DNA from: Rhizobacter sp.
GTDB lineage: Bacteria > Pseudomonadota > Gammaproteobacteria > Burkholderiales > Burkholderiaceae_C
DNA length: 47,337 bases
NCBI GenBank assembly: GCA_023954175.1
Contig: JAMLIM010000023.1
Location: 1 to 47,337 of the forward strand
Direction of reading: 5' to 3'
The notes beneath the pieces were generated by a model. That model worked only from the letters and a program-made list of their open reading frames with translations, made no database searches and had not been told where the DNA came from. Shown piece after piece: positions 38,342-46,966 of this stretch (its first letter is position 1; each line of letters opens with the position of its first letter). The position numbers and the translations under genes are program-made.

Positions 38342-39115
38342 ATGGCCAAATGGACCGCCTTTCCCTACGACAGCGCCGAGTACACCTACGACGCCGCCGC
38401 GCTGAAGAAGAAGTGGGCACGCCTGCACGCGGGCGACGCCGAGCCGCTGCCCAAGGACGACAAGGTGCTCGCTGCCTGGGCGCTCTTTCACGCCGGCGAG
38501 TTCCAGAAGGCCTGCGATGCGGGGCTGAAGGCGGGTGGCGCCGGCATCACCGTCGCCAACAAGGCGCAGTCCATCTACGCCAACTACCTGGAAAAGAGCG
38601 AGAAGACCAAGCTCGCGATGTTCCAGGAGGTCGTCGCCCGCGCCGAGGCGCAGATCGCCGCCGAGCCGAAGAACGCCAGCGCGCACTACTGGATGGCCTA
38701 CGCACTCGGCCGCTACAGCCAGGGCATCAGCGTCGCCAAGGCACTGGCGCAGGGTCTGGGCAGCAAGGTGAAGACGGCGCTCGAGACGACGATCTCGCTT
38801 GCGCCGAAGCATGCCGACGCGCACATCGCGCTCGGCGCCTTCCACGCCGAGGTGATCGACAAGGTCGGCGGCCTGCTCGGACGCACACAGGGCGCCAGCA
38901 AGGACGCCGGGCTCAAGAACTTCAAGGAGGCGCTGCGCCTGAACCCGATCTCGGCGATCGCGATGATCGAGTACGCCAACGGCCTCGTGATGCTCGAAGG
39001 CGACAAGAAGATGAAGGACGCCGAGAAGCTCTACGCCGACGCGGCGGCGTGCGAGGCGGCGGACGCGATGGAGCGGCTGGATGTGGAGATGGCGAAGGAG
39101 GAACTGGAGGAGTGA
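38342..39115 (+). CDS. Conserved TPR-like cytosolic protein
   Basis: A 257-residue protein without a signal peptide. Helical repeats are visible, for instance AWALFHAGEFQKACDAGLKAG, AHYWMAYALGRYSQG, APKHADAHIALGAFHAEV and KNFKEALRLNPISAIAMIEYANGL, the last a near-canonical TPR. No catalytic motif is seen, and the function is unknown. It starts 36 bp after the TetR gene, with a GGAGA ribosome site, and is probably co-transcribed with it. The C-terminus is acidic (EMAKEELEE). Confidence 0.82.
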   Translation: MAKWTAFPYDSAEYTYDAAALKKKWARLHAGDAEPLPKDDKVLAAWALFHAGEFQKACDAGLKAGGAGITVANKAQSIYANYLEKSEKTKLAMFQEVVARAEAQIAAEPKNASAHYWMAYALGRYSQGISVAKALAQGLGSKVKTALETTISLAPKHADAHIALGAFHAEVIDKVGGLLGRTQGASKDAGLKNFKEALRLNPISAIAMIEYANGLVMLEGDKKMKDAEKLYADAAACEAADAMERLDVEMAKEELEE

Positions 39116-39200
39116 GCGAGGGTCCGAGCTAAGGCGCTCGAAACGGCCGAAACGCCACTTTCTTGAGCCTGCGCAAGCGAAAGCGTCCGTGAGAGCTCAA

Positions 39201-39222
39201 ATCCCCCTGAGTAGGGGGGTTC
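39201..39222. promoter_or_regulatory. G/C inverted repeat upstream of PEP-CTERM gene
   Basis: AATCCCCC (39201-39208), TGAGTA and GGGGGGTT (39215-39222) form an inverted repeat about 90 bp before the start of the PEP-CTERM gene. Its location and symmetry suggest a regulator-binding site rather than a terminator, as no T-run follows. The binding protein is unknown. Confidence 0.4.
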
Positions 39223-39309
39223 ACTCCGAACTTCTGCGCGCTTACAGTTCGTCACCGGCTCCCAGTTTCAGGATACAAGGGCGCCATAGAGGAACCTAAG
39301 GAGATGATC

Positions 39310-40002
39310 ATGAGAAAGTTGACAAGAAGTGGTCTGTTTGCAGTGACGCTGGTGGCGGCTGGCGTAGCGTCGGCGGCCGGAATTCCGGTCCAAGTGGATA
39401 GCTTCCGGTTCAGCAACTCGCAGACGTCTCCGACAATGACTCTCAGCGGTGCGTATTCGGGCGTGCATGGGACTGTTTATGCGGGTGAGTTCAATGGCCT
39501 CATGAACGGTGTGTCGTTCACCACCTACTGCACTGAGTTGGAGGTCTTTGCCGGCTGGAGCAATCCGAAGCAGTACGAGGTGATCGGTGGCGTGGCCCAG
39601 TGGGGTGCCACAAAGTCGAATGACTTGGACCGTCTCTTCACGAATCACTACTCGGCAGTTGTCGACGTTGCCACTTCGCAGGCGATGCAGATTGCGGTTT
39701 GGGAAATCCTGTACGAAACAGGCGCTTACAACGTGGCGTCTGGCAATATTGCTTTCTCAGGTAATGCCAATACAGCTCTTGCGCAGACTTGGTTGAGCAA
39801 CTTGGGCAGTTTGGGATCGACTTACACGCATATTGATGCGCTCGTCAACCCGGTGGGTCAGGCGCCGGGGCAACAGGCGCAGTACCAGAATTTCATGGTG
39901 ATGACTCCAGTTCCCGAGCCTGAAGGCTATGCCTTGGCGTTCGCCGGTCTGGCCTGCATCGGCTTGTTTGGCCGCAAGTTCCGCGAAGCGAAGAAGGCGT
40001 AA
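39310..40002 (+). CDS. PEP-CTERM sorting-domain protein
   Basis: About 230 residues. The ATG at 39310 is chosen because AAGGAG (39298-39303) is six bases before it; the ATG at 39304 has no spacing. A signal peptide (SGLFAVTLVAAGVASAAG) opens the protein. The exported part has Thr/Ser/Asn-rich beta structure with YCTELEVF and QAMQIAVWEILYETG, as in other thioester-like or Cys-containing PEP-CTERM proteins. The end is VPEPEGYALAFAGLACIG and GRKFREAKKA, the exosortase-processed anchor. Codon use is visibly less G/C-rich than its neighbours (many T- and A-ending codons), consistent with recent transfer. A terminator follows. Confidence 0.9.
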   Translation: MRKLTRSGLFAVTLVAAGVASAAGIPVQVDSFRFSNSQTSPTMTLSGAYSGVHGTVYAGEFNGLMNGVSFTTYCTELEVFAGWSNPKQYEVIGGVAQWGATKSNDLDRLFTNHYSAVVDVATSQAMQIAVWEILYETGAYNVASGNIAFSGNANTALAQTWLSNLGSLGSTYTHIDALVNPVGQAPGQQAQYQNFMVMTPVPEPEGYALAFAGLACIGLFGRKFREAKKA

Positions 40003-40037
40003 GCGACGACGCGCTAGCAGATCGCTCCATCCCCTTC

Positions 40038-40079
40038 GAAACCCCCGGCGGCCGGACACGGCTCAGGGGGTTTCTTCTT
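40038..40079 (+). terminator. Terminator after PEP-CTERM gene
   Basis: GAAACCCCC (40038-40046) pairs perfectly with GGGGGTTTC (40066-40074) around a 19-nt loop, followed by TTCTT. It is placed 35 bp after the stop codon. Confidence 0.65.
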
Positions 40080-40133
40080 GGGCGCCGGCAGATCGCACCC
40101 ACCTTCGCGCGCGCATCGCGTGTCGATCCAACA

Positions 40134-40490
40134 TCAGTTCGGTGTCTGCCGCGAATTCTGGACGACGGGCTCGATGAATGCGGGTTCGTTGATTTGCGCA
40201 GGGACTCGTACCAGCGCACGCCTGGCGGACTCACGAGTGTTCGCATCCAACGCCTCGCACAGCGCTTCATCCGCCTAGGGTGACCAGAAGGCCCGCCTCG
40301 GCGCGTCGAGCGCCGAACTACTGCTCTCGGGGCTCAGAAAGCGCACCGGCCCTTCCATGCGGTTCAGGCGCTCGGCGAGCCACTCCCTAGTACGCCGGAT
40401 CTCGTACGGCGTCGTGCGCATCGACGCGATGTGGGCGTTGTGGACGCGGCACTGGCGATCGTCACGCCCATCTGGGGCACGCTGAAATCA
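40134..40490 (-). pseudogene. Decayed C-terminal fragment of a Tm-1-like (UPF0261) protein
   Basis: Between 40003 and 40572 there is no intact gene, but a minus-strand frame keeps about 110 residues of a Tm-1-like/UPF0261 C-terminus: HNAHIASMRTTPYEIRR, REWLAERLNRMEGPVRFLSPE, SALDAP, then ADEALCEALDANTRESARR and PAQINEPAF, ending at a TGA at 40134-40136. An in-frame TAG at 40275-40277, where relatives have a coding residue, interrupts it. No start or N-terminal part is found upstream before the acyl-CoA synthetase stop. Family naming rests on motifs recalled from memory (LNRMxGPVRFLxPE, SALDAP, HINDPAF). Confidence 0.65.
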
Positions 40491-40572
40491 GCGGGCCGCA
40501 TTCGCGGCCGGGGCACCGCGTCACCCTCGGGATTGACTATCGGCCATTCCCGTGCAGCGCAGACCGGAGAAC

Positions 40573-42258
40573 TCAGGCGCCGTACCAGATCACCTTGCGC
40601 CGCCGCGCGACCCAGCCGTCGTAGGACGTGGCATAGACCTCCTCGATGCGGTTGCGCTTGACCTTCATCGTCGGCGTGACGAAGCCGTTCTCCACCGTCC
40701 ATGGCGTCGCGACGGCGACCAGGAAGCCGATCTGCTCGTGCGGGTCGAGGCGGGCGTTGACTGTCTTCAGATGCGCCTCGAAGGAGGCCTCCATCGCCTT
40801 GCGTTCGCCGGCATCCTGCGACTTCTTCGCCGCATCGGGCGAGAGCATCAGGATGCCCAGCGGCTGCCCCAGGTTCGCGCCGGTGACGACGCAGGCTTCG
40901 ACCGACGCGTGCATGACGAGCCGATCTTCGATCGGCGCAGGCGCAACGTACTTGCCCTTGTTCGTCTTGAAGAGGTCCTTCACGCGGCCGGTGATGCGCA
41001 GCGCCCCGCTCGCATCGAGCGCGCCCTTGTCGCCGGTCTTGAGCCAGCCGTCGGCGGTGTAGGTCTCACGCGTCAGCTCCGGCTCCTTGTAGTAGCCGAG
41101 CATCAGGCCGCGGCTGCGCATCTGGATCTCGCCGTTGGCCGGATCGATGCGCGATTCGACGCCGTCGTACGGGAAGCCGACCGTGCCCGGCCGCGGATCG
41201 CCCGGCAGCGTCGCGTGCGAGACGCCGCAGTTCTCCGTCATGCCGTAGACCTCGATGATGTGCAGGCCCAGGCGCGAGTACCAGGCGAGCAGTTCCGGCG
41301 GCATCGGCGCTGCGCCGCCGGCGGCGAAGCGGCAGGCATCCAGCCCGAGCGCCTTGAGCACCTTCTTGCGCACCAGGCCGCCGATGATCGGCAGGCCGAG
41401 CAGGCGCTTCAACTTGTCGGGCGGCATCTTCGCGTGCACGCCCTGCTGGAACTTGACCCACAGCCGCGGCACCGAGAAGAAGACCGTCGGCCGCCCGCGC
41501 TGCAGGTCGGCGGCGAAGGTGTCCAGCGATTCGGCGAAGAAGATCTGCGGGTTCGTCGCCAGCCAGCCGTGCTCGACGATCATCCGCTCGGCCACGTGCG
41601 CGAGCGGCAGGTAGGAGAACAGGCGGTCGTTCGGCCCGATGTCGATGCGCTTGAGCGCATGCGTGATCGACCAGGCGAAGGTGCCGAAGCTGTGCATCAC
41701 GCCCTTCGGGTTGCCGGTCGTGCCCGAGGTGTACATCAGCGAGCACAGCTCGTCGGCGTCGCGCACCGGGTTGCCCTGCAGCGGCGCGGTGCGGGCGACG
41801 ATGTCGTCCCAGCTGGGGTAGTCGGTCTTCGGCGACAGGGCGTAGCTGATGCACGGCAGGCCGTGGGGCACGCCCGGCTTCATGAGCTCCCAGTCGTCGA
41901 GCTTGCCGACGAAGCAGGCGCGCGCCTCGCTGTGCTTCAGGATCTGGCGCACCGTGTCGGCGGCGAGCGTCGGGTACAGCGGCACCGAGACGTAGCCCGC
42001 CATCCAGATCGCGAGGTCGCTCATCAGCCACCAGGCGCAGTTCTTGGACATGATCGCAACGCGCGCGCCCGGCTCGAGCCCGAGGCTTTGCAGGTACGCC
42101 GCCATGCGCCGCGTCTCGTCGGCAAGCTGCGCCCAGGTGTATTCGCGCACCTTGCCGCCGCCCATCGGCTGAACGAGGGCAAGGCGATCGGCGGATTCGC
42201 GCTCCCACTTGTAGAAGCGCTGCAACGCGAGGAATTCGGCGGAAACAGGTGTGCTCAT
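40573..42258 (-). CDS. AMP-dependent acyl-CoA synthetase (long-chain type)
   Basis: A 561-residue ANL-superfamily ligase that activates a carboxylate as the acyl-AMP and then the CoA thioester. The P-loop is LMYTSGTTGNPKGVMHS, the A5 motif YGMTENCG, A7 WLKTGDKGAL, A8 ITGRVKDLFKTNKGKYVAP, and the C-terminal Lys region PTMKVKRNRIEE. It resembles the FadD15-like eukaryote-type long-chain synthetases rather than FadD of E. coli. Chain length cannot be read. It is a single gene, with 163 bp to the HDOD gene upstream. Confidence 0.92.
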   Translation of the reverse strand: MSTPVSAEFLALQRFYKWERESADRLALVQPMGGGKVREYTWAQLADETRRMAAYLQSLGLEPGARVAIMSKNCAWWLMSDLAIWMAGYVSVPLYPTLAADTVRQILKHSEARACFVGKLDDWELMKPGVPHGLPCISYALSPKTDYPSWDDIVARTAPLQGNPVRDADELCSLMYTSGTTGNPKGVMHSFGTFAWSITHALKRIDIGPNDRLFSYLPLAHVAERMIVEHGWLATNPQIFFAESLDTFAADLQRGRPTVFFSVPRLWVKFQQGVHAKMPPDKLKRLLGLPIIGGLVRKKVLKALGLDACRFAAGGAAPMPPELLAWYSRLGLHIIEVYGMTENCGVSHATLPGDPRPGTVGFPYDGVESRIDPANGEIQMRSRGLMLGYYKEPELTRETYTADGWLKTGDKGALDASGALRITGRVKDLFKTNKGKYVAPAPIEDRLVMHASVEACVVTGANLGQPLGILMLSPDAAKKSQDAGERKAMEASFEAHLKTVNARLDPHEQIGFLVAVATPWTVENGFVTPTMKVKRNRIEEVYATSYDGWVARRRKVIWYGA

Positions 42259-42421
42259 GGCAGGTGGGTCCGTGCGTTCGCGGCGCGGACGATAGGGCCA
42301 CGCCAGAGCCCCGAGGCTAGCCCAGGCCGGCGCGAAAGCCTAATCAGGGTTTCCTCGGCATGCCGGACTCGGCGATGCGTGCGCGCCGTGCGCGCGCCGT
42401 AAGCGCGCGGGACGGCGCCGG

Positions 42422-43258
42422 TCAGGCGCGCGCGGCGGCGGCAGCGAGTTGCTCGGCCACCTTGCGCGTGCCGCGCAACACGAGCGTCTCGTCGAGCTGC
42501 GCCTGCGGGGCGACGGCGTTGGCGACCTCTTCGAGCGTCTCCGGCGCCGTCATCAGGGCATGCGCCATCGCTGAGAGCGCGCAGATCGCGCGCCGCTGCA
42601 CCTGCATCGGCAGTTCGCGCGTCGCCTGCACCTCGACGTGGTAGCGCACGCTGGCGACCGCGGCGGCGGCCAGGCCCCAGCTCTCGCACAGCGCGGCGCC
42701 AAGGGCGTCGTTGGTGACACCGAAGGCCTCGTGCTCGAGCCGCAGCAGGTCCACCTCGTCGGTCGCCGCCTTCAGCATCTGCCGATAGCGCTCGCTCGCA
42801 TGACGGAACAGCACCGCCTTGCCGCATTCCTCGAACAGCCCGGCCGAATGCGAGGCCCACGGGTCGATGCCGAGGGCGGCGCCCATGCGCCCCATCAGCA
42901 CGCCGCGCTGCGCCGCGCGGTCCCACAGCGGCACCAGTTCTGCCGCGTGCGGGAAGATTGCGCGCAACCCCATCTCGAAGGTCACGGCCGCGACTTCGCG
43001 CGTGCCGAGGTAGGTGATCGCCTGCTGCACGCTCTGCACCCGGCCCGACAGGCCGTAGAGCGAGGAGTTGACGGCCTTCAGCACCGCGGCCGCGAGCGCC
43101 ATGTCGGACTCGATCAGCGCCGCGAGCGCCTTGAAGTCGACGTCCTCCTCGGCCAGCAGCAACGAGAGCTTGACCAGCGCTTCGGGCTGGGAAGGGATGT
43201 CGATGTCGAGCAGGCGCAGTGCGGGATCGACGGGCATGGCGGGGCTCCAGGCAGGCAT
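42422..43258 (-). CDS. HDOD-domain signalling protein
   Basis: A 278-residue protein made of an HDOD domain, a catalytically dead HD relative used in signalling. The pattern LLAEEDVDFKALAALIESDMALAAAVLKAVNSSLYG and SVQQAITYLGTREV is typical. The helices after HSAGLFEECGKAVLF lack a full HD metal set. No GGDEF, EAL or kinase domain is attached. Its partners are unknown. An internal ATG (43237) is an alternative start. Confidence 0.9.
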   Translation of the reverse strand: MPAWSPAMPVDPALRLLDIDIPSQPEALVKLSLLLAEEDVDFKALAALIESDMALAAAVLKAVNSSLYGLSGRVQSVQQAITYLGTREVAAVTFEMGLRAIFPHAAELVPLWDRAAQRGVLMGRMGAALGIDPWASHSAGLFEECGKAVLFRHASERYRQMLKAATDEVDLLRLEHEAFGVTNDALGAALCESWGLAAAAVASVRYHVEVQATRELPMQVQRRAICALSAMAHALMTAPETLEEVANAVAPQAQLDETLVLRGTRKVAEQLAAAAARA

Positions 43259-43359
43259 TGGGCTGGGAGGATGCTAGGCGCGGCGCGCAGCCCGCGACGC
43301 GCCGAACAGCGCCGTCGAAGGGCCGCTTTTCGGCGCCGACGCCCTCGCCCGGCGCGGCT

Positions 43360-44136
43360 TCAGCGCCCGCCGGTGACGTCGATCAGCGCGCCGGTCGTGT
43401 AGCTGGCATCGTCGGACAGCAGCCAGACGATCGTGCGCGCCACCTCGTCGGCGCTGCCGGCGCGCTGCATCGGCACCTGCGGTGCCATCTGCGCGACACG
43501 GTCGGGCTGGCCGCCGGAGGCGTGGATCTCGGTTTCGATGATGCCCGGGCGCACCGCGTTGACGCGGATGCCCTCGGTCGCCACCTCGCGCGCGAGACCG
43601 AGCGTGAAGGTGTCGATCGCGCCCTTCGCGGCGGCGTAGTCGACGTACTGGCCCGGCGCGCCGAGCCGCGCCGCGACCGACGACAGGTTCACGATCGCGC
43701 CCCCGCGGCCGCCACCGGCCGCGGCCCACGACCCGCCGCCATGGCGCGTGCTCATGCGCCGCACCGCCTCGCGCGCGCACAGCATCGAGCCGATGACGTT
43801 GATGCCGAAGATGCGCGCGAGGCGCGCAATGCTCATCTCGTCGACGCGCGCCGCGACATCGACGACGCCGGCGTTGTTGACGAGCGCGCTGAGCGGCCCG
43901 AGCTCGGCATCGACGCGCGCAAACATCGCGAGCACGTCCGCCTCGCGCGACACGTCGGCGCCGATCGTGATCGCGCGCCGGCCGAGCGCGCGCACCTGTG
44001 CCGCGACCTGCTCGGCGGATTCGGCGTCGCGCGCGTAGTTGATGGCGACGTCGTAGCCAGCCTGCGCACACTGCAGCGCGGCGGCGGCGCCGATGCCCCG
44101 GCTGCCGCCGGTGACGAGCACGATGCGGTTTCCCAT
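43360..44136 (-). CDS. SDR-family NAD(P)-dependent oxidoreductase
   Basis: A 258-residue classical short-chain dehydrogenase. The cofactor motif TGGSRGIG is at about residues 9-16, NNAG follows near 88, and the catalytic Ser-Tyr-Lys set is in VNLSSVAARLGAPGQYVDYAAAKGA. PG and NAVRPGIIETEI follow. A glycine-rich insertion (GGGSWAAAGGGRGG) precedes the catalytic strand. It is FabG-like, and the substrate is unknown. I chose the ATG at 44136 with the strong GGAGGAAAG ribosome site. It is divergent from the ABC transporter operon. Confidence 0.92.
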   Translation of the reverse strand: MGNRIVLVTGGSRGIGAAAALQCAQAGYDVAINYARDAESAEQVAAQVRALGRRAITIGADVSREADVLAMFARVDAELGPLSALVNNAGVVDVAARVDEMSIARLARIFGINVIGSMLCAREAVRRMSTRHGGGSWAAAGGGRGGAIVNLSSVAARLGAPGQYVDYAAAKGAIDTFTLGLAREVATEGIRVNAVRPGIIETEIHASGGQPDRVAQMAPQVPMQRAGSADEVARTIVWLLSDDASYTTGALIDVTGGR

Positions 44137-44280
44137 GTTCTTTCCTCCAGATCCTTGCGACCGCCGCATTGTGAACGCCCCTCGCGCCGAAGCCCTCATG
44201 CTGACCCCTCCCCGGGCATGCCCCATCGAAAGCGCCGCAGCGATTGGGTACAGTCGGCGCCTGATTCACGGAGGCCCTCG

Positions 44281-45297
44281 ATGCAAAGACGACATCTCCT
44301 GCTGGCCGGCTCGGCCACGCTCGCCGCACCGGCGCTCAGCTGGGCACAGGCGCACCCCAAGGTCACGCTCGCCGTCGGCGGCAAGAACCTGCTGTACTAC
44401 CTGCCGCTCACCGTCGCGGAAACGCGCGGCTACTTCAAGGACGAGGGGCTCGACCTGACGATCGTCGACTTCGCCGGCGGCTCGCGTGCGCTGCAGGCGG
44501 TGATCGGCGGCAGCGCCGACGTCGTCTCCGGCGCCTACGAGCACACGATCAACATGCAGGCCAAGGGCCAGTTCCTGCGCGAGTTCGCGCTGCAAGGGCG
44601 CGTGCCGCAGATCGTGCTCGGCGTGAACCCGAAGACGATGCCCGACTACAAGACCGTCACCGATCTGAAGGGCAAGAAGATCGGCGTCACCGCGCCGGGC
44701 TCGAGCACCAACGTGATGCTCAACTTCGTCCTTGCCCGCGCCGGTCTGAAGCCGACCGACGTCTCGGTGATCGGCGTCGGCGCCGGCAATGGCGCGGTGG
44801 CGGCGATGCGCTCGGGGCAGATCGACGCCATCAGCAACCTCGACCCGGTGATCACGCTGCTCAGGCGCTCGGGCGATCTGAAGATCATCTCCGACACGCG
44901 CAACGTCGCCGAGTCCGACAAGGTCTTCGGCGGCCCGATGCCTGCCGGCTGCCTGTACGCGCCGCAGCCCTTTGTGCGTGCCAACCCCGGTACCGTGCAG
45001 GCGTTGACCAATGCCATTGTCCGTGCGGACCGCTGGATTCATTCGGCGGGGCCCGGCGATGTGATCAAAGTGGTGCCCGAGAGCTATCTGCTGGGCGACC
45101 GCGCGGTCTACATTGACGGCTTCCTGGCAGCGCAAAAGGCGCTCTCGCCCGATGGCATGTTCCCGACGGCAGGCGCACAGACCGCGTACCGTGCCCTGGC
45201 CAGCGTCGACCCGAAGATCGCGGCAGCCAAGCTCGACCTGGACGCTGTCTACACCAACGAATTTGTCAAGAAGGCCAATGCTCGCAAGCGCGGCTGA
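44281..45297 (+). CDS. NitT/TauT-type ABC transporter substrate-binding protein
   Basis: A 338-residue periplasmic binding protein. The signal (QRRHLLLAGSATLAAPALSWAQA) has a twin arginine, so Tat export is possible. The mature fold has LLYYLPLTVAETRGYFKDEGLDLTIVDFAGGS and GKKIGVTAPGSSTNVMLNFVLARAG, as in aliphatic sulfonate, nitrate or pyrimidine-precursor binders. The ligand is not identifiable. Codon choice changes around 44970 from the local style (CTC, GCG, TTC) to one richer in CTG, GCC, GTG, ATT and TTT. Its last 20 bp overlap the ATPase gene. Confidence 0.92.
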   Translation: MQRRHLLLAGSATLAAPALSWAQAHPKVTLAVGGKNLLYYLPLTVAETRGYFKDEGLDLTIVDFAGGSRALQAVIGGSADVVSGAYEHTINMQAKGQFLREFALQGRVPQIVLGVNPKTMPDYKTVTDLKGKKIGVTAPGSSTNVMLNFVLARAGLKPTDVSVIGVGAGNGAVAAMRSGQIDAISNLDPVITLLRRSGDLKIISDTRNVAESDKVFGGPMPAGCLYAPQPFVRANPGTVQALTNAIVRADRWIHSAGPGDVIKVVPESYLLGDRAVYIDGFLAAQKALSPDGMFPTAGAQTAYRALASVDPKIAAAKLDLDAVYTNEFVKKANARKRG

Positions 45298-46132
45298 GGT
45301 GCTTGATGCCACTGATAACCCGGCGGCAGCGCTCACGCTCACCGGCGTGGCCTGCACCTTTGTCAGCAAAGACGCACCTGACCAACGCTACACCGCCGTG
45401 CAGGACGTGGATTTGCGCGTGGGCGCGGGCGAGTTCGTCAGCGTCGTCGGCCCCACGGGCTGCGGCAAGAGCACGCTGCTGAACGTGGCCGCCGGCCTGC
45501 TGGCGCCCAGTCTGGGCAGCGTACAGGTGTTTGGCGAGCCCCTGGTGGGCCTGAACCGCCGCGCGGGCTACATGTTTCAGACGGAGAGCCTGATGCCCTG
45601 GCGTACCGCATTGGCCAATGTGTCGGCGGGGCTGGAGTTTCGCGGTACGCCGCTCAAGGAGGCCCAGGCCCTGGCCCAGGAATGGCTGGGGCGTGTGGGT
45701 CTGTCGGGCTTTGGCGACCGCTACCCGCACCAGATGAGCGGCGGCATGCGAAAGCGCGCCAGTCTGGCGCAGACCCTGGTGCTGGATCCGGACATCATCC
45801 TGATGGACGAGCCGTTTTCCGCGCTCGACATCCAGACCCGCCAGCTGATGGAAAACGAAGTACTGCAACTGTGGCAGGCCAAGCGCAAGGCAGTCCTGTT
45901 CATCACCCACGACCTGGACGAGGCCATCGCCATGAGCGACCGCGTGGTGGTGATGAGTGCCGGCCCGGCCTCGCACCCCATGGGCGAATTTGTGATCGAC
46001 ATTGCGCGCCCGCGCGACGTGGCCGAGATCAAATCCACCCCGCGCTTTCGCGAACTGCACGCCGGCATCTGGGATGTGCTGCGCGAGGAAGTGCTCAAGG
46101 GTTACCAGCAACAGTTGCAGAAAGTGGCCTGA
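45278..46132 (+). CDS. NitT/TauT-type ABC transporter ATP-binding protein
   Basis: A 284-residue ATPase energising import through the adjacent permease. Walker A is VGPTGCGKSTLLN, the Q-loop YMFQTESLMPWRTAL, the signature MSGGMRKRASLAQTL, Walker B IILMDEPFSALD and the H-loop FITHDLDEA. The ATG at 45278 lies inside the end of the binding-protein gene, preceded by AAGAAGG. The permease starts 3 bp after its stop. Codon use matches the downstream permease, not the upstream two thirds of the binding-protein gene. Confidence 0.93.
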   Translation: MLASAAEVLDATDNPAAALTLTGVACTFVSKDAPDQRYTAVQDVDLRVGAGEFVSVVGPTGCGKSTLLNVAAGLLAPSLGSVQVFGEPLVGLNRRAGYMFQTESLMPWRTALANVSAGLEFRGTPLKEAQALAQEWLGRVGLSGFGDRYPHQMSGGMRKRASLAQTLVLDPDIILMDEPFSALDIQTRQLMENEVLQLWQAKRKAVLFITHDLDEAIAMSDRVVVMSAGPASHPMGEFVIDIARPRDVAEIKSTPRFRELHAGIWDVLREEVLKGYQQQLQKVA

Positions 46133-46135
46133 ACC

Positions 46136-46963
46136 ATGTGGGAGAAAATCAAGCCCCGCGCTGCCACGCTGCGCGCCTGGCAGCTCGGCCTGCTGGTGCT
46201 ACTTTTCCTGTTTTGGGACGCCATGACCCGGCCGGGCTTTATCCCGCCCTTCATGTTCGACAACGACCGCCAGGCCTCGTTCTTCTTTGGCCAGCCGCTG
46301 GTGATTTTTGCGCGCATCTGGCAGTGGTTCGTAACAGATGCCGACATTTACCGCCATCTGGGCGTAACGCTCGCGGAAACGGCCATGGCCTTTGCCATTG
46401 GCGCCGGCACCGGCCTGGCTGGCGGCCTGTGGCTGGCGCTCTCGCCCATGGCGTCGGCGCTGCTGGAACCCTATATCAAGGCCTTCAACTCGATGCCGCG
46501 CATCGTGCTGGCGCCGATCTTTTCGGTGTGGTTCGGCCTGGGCATGGGCTCCAAGGTGGCGCTGGGGGTCACGCTGGTGTTTTTCATCGTGTTCTTCAAC
46601 GTCTACCAAGGCGTCAAGGAGGTTAGCCCGGTGGTGCTGGCCAACGCCCGCATGCTGGGCGCCAGCCAGCGGCAATTGCTGCGCTTCGTGTACCTGCCCA
46701 GCGCCACCAGCTGGGTGTTCAGCTCCCTGCATACCTCGGTGGGCCTGGCGTTCGTCGGCGCGGTGGTGGGGGAATACCTGGGTTCAAGCCAGGGCGTGGG
46801 CTATTTGATCCTGCAGGCCGAGGGCACGTTTGACATCAACACCGTGATGGCCGGCATTCTGGTACTGACGGCATTTGCCTTGGTTCTTGATGGCTTGGTG
46901 GGCCGCATCGAGCGGCGCCTGATGAAGTGGCAGCCCAAGGCCGGCGAGGTCGAAAAGCTGTAG
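46136..46963 (+). CDS. NitT/TauT-type ABC transporter permease
   Basis: A 275-residue inner-membrane permease with about six transmembrane segments. The EAA loop that contacts the ATPase reads VLANARMLGASQRQLLRFVYLPSA (quoted in part as GASQRQLLRFVYLP). The first helix is LGLLVLLFLFWDAM. It completes the import operon of binding protein, ATPase and permease. A palindromic repeat begins almost immediately after the stop. Confidence 0.93.
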   Translation: MWEKIKPRAATLRAWQLGLLVLLFLFWDAMTRPGFIPPFMFDNDRQASFFFGQPLVIFARIWQWFVTDADIYRHLGVTLAETAMAFAIGAGTGLAGGLWLALSPMASALLEPYIKAFNSMPRIVLAPIFSVWFGLGMGSKVALGVTLVFFIVFFNVYQGVKEVSPVVLANARMLGASQRQLLRFVYLPSATSWVFSSLHTSVGLAFVGAVVGEYLGSSQGVGYLILQAEGTFDINTVMAGILVLTAFALVLDGLVGRIERRLMKWQPKAGEVEKL

Positions 46964-46966
46964 CCA

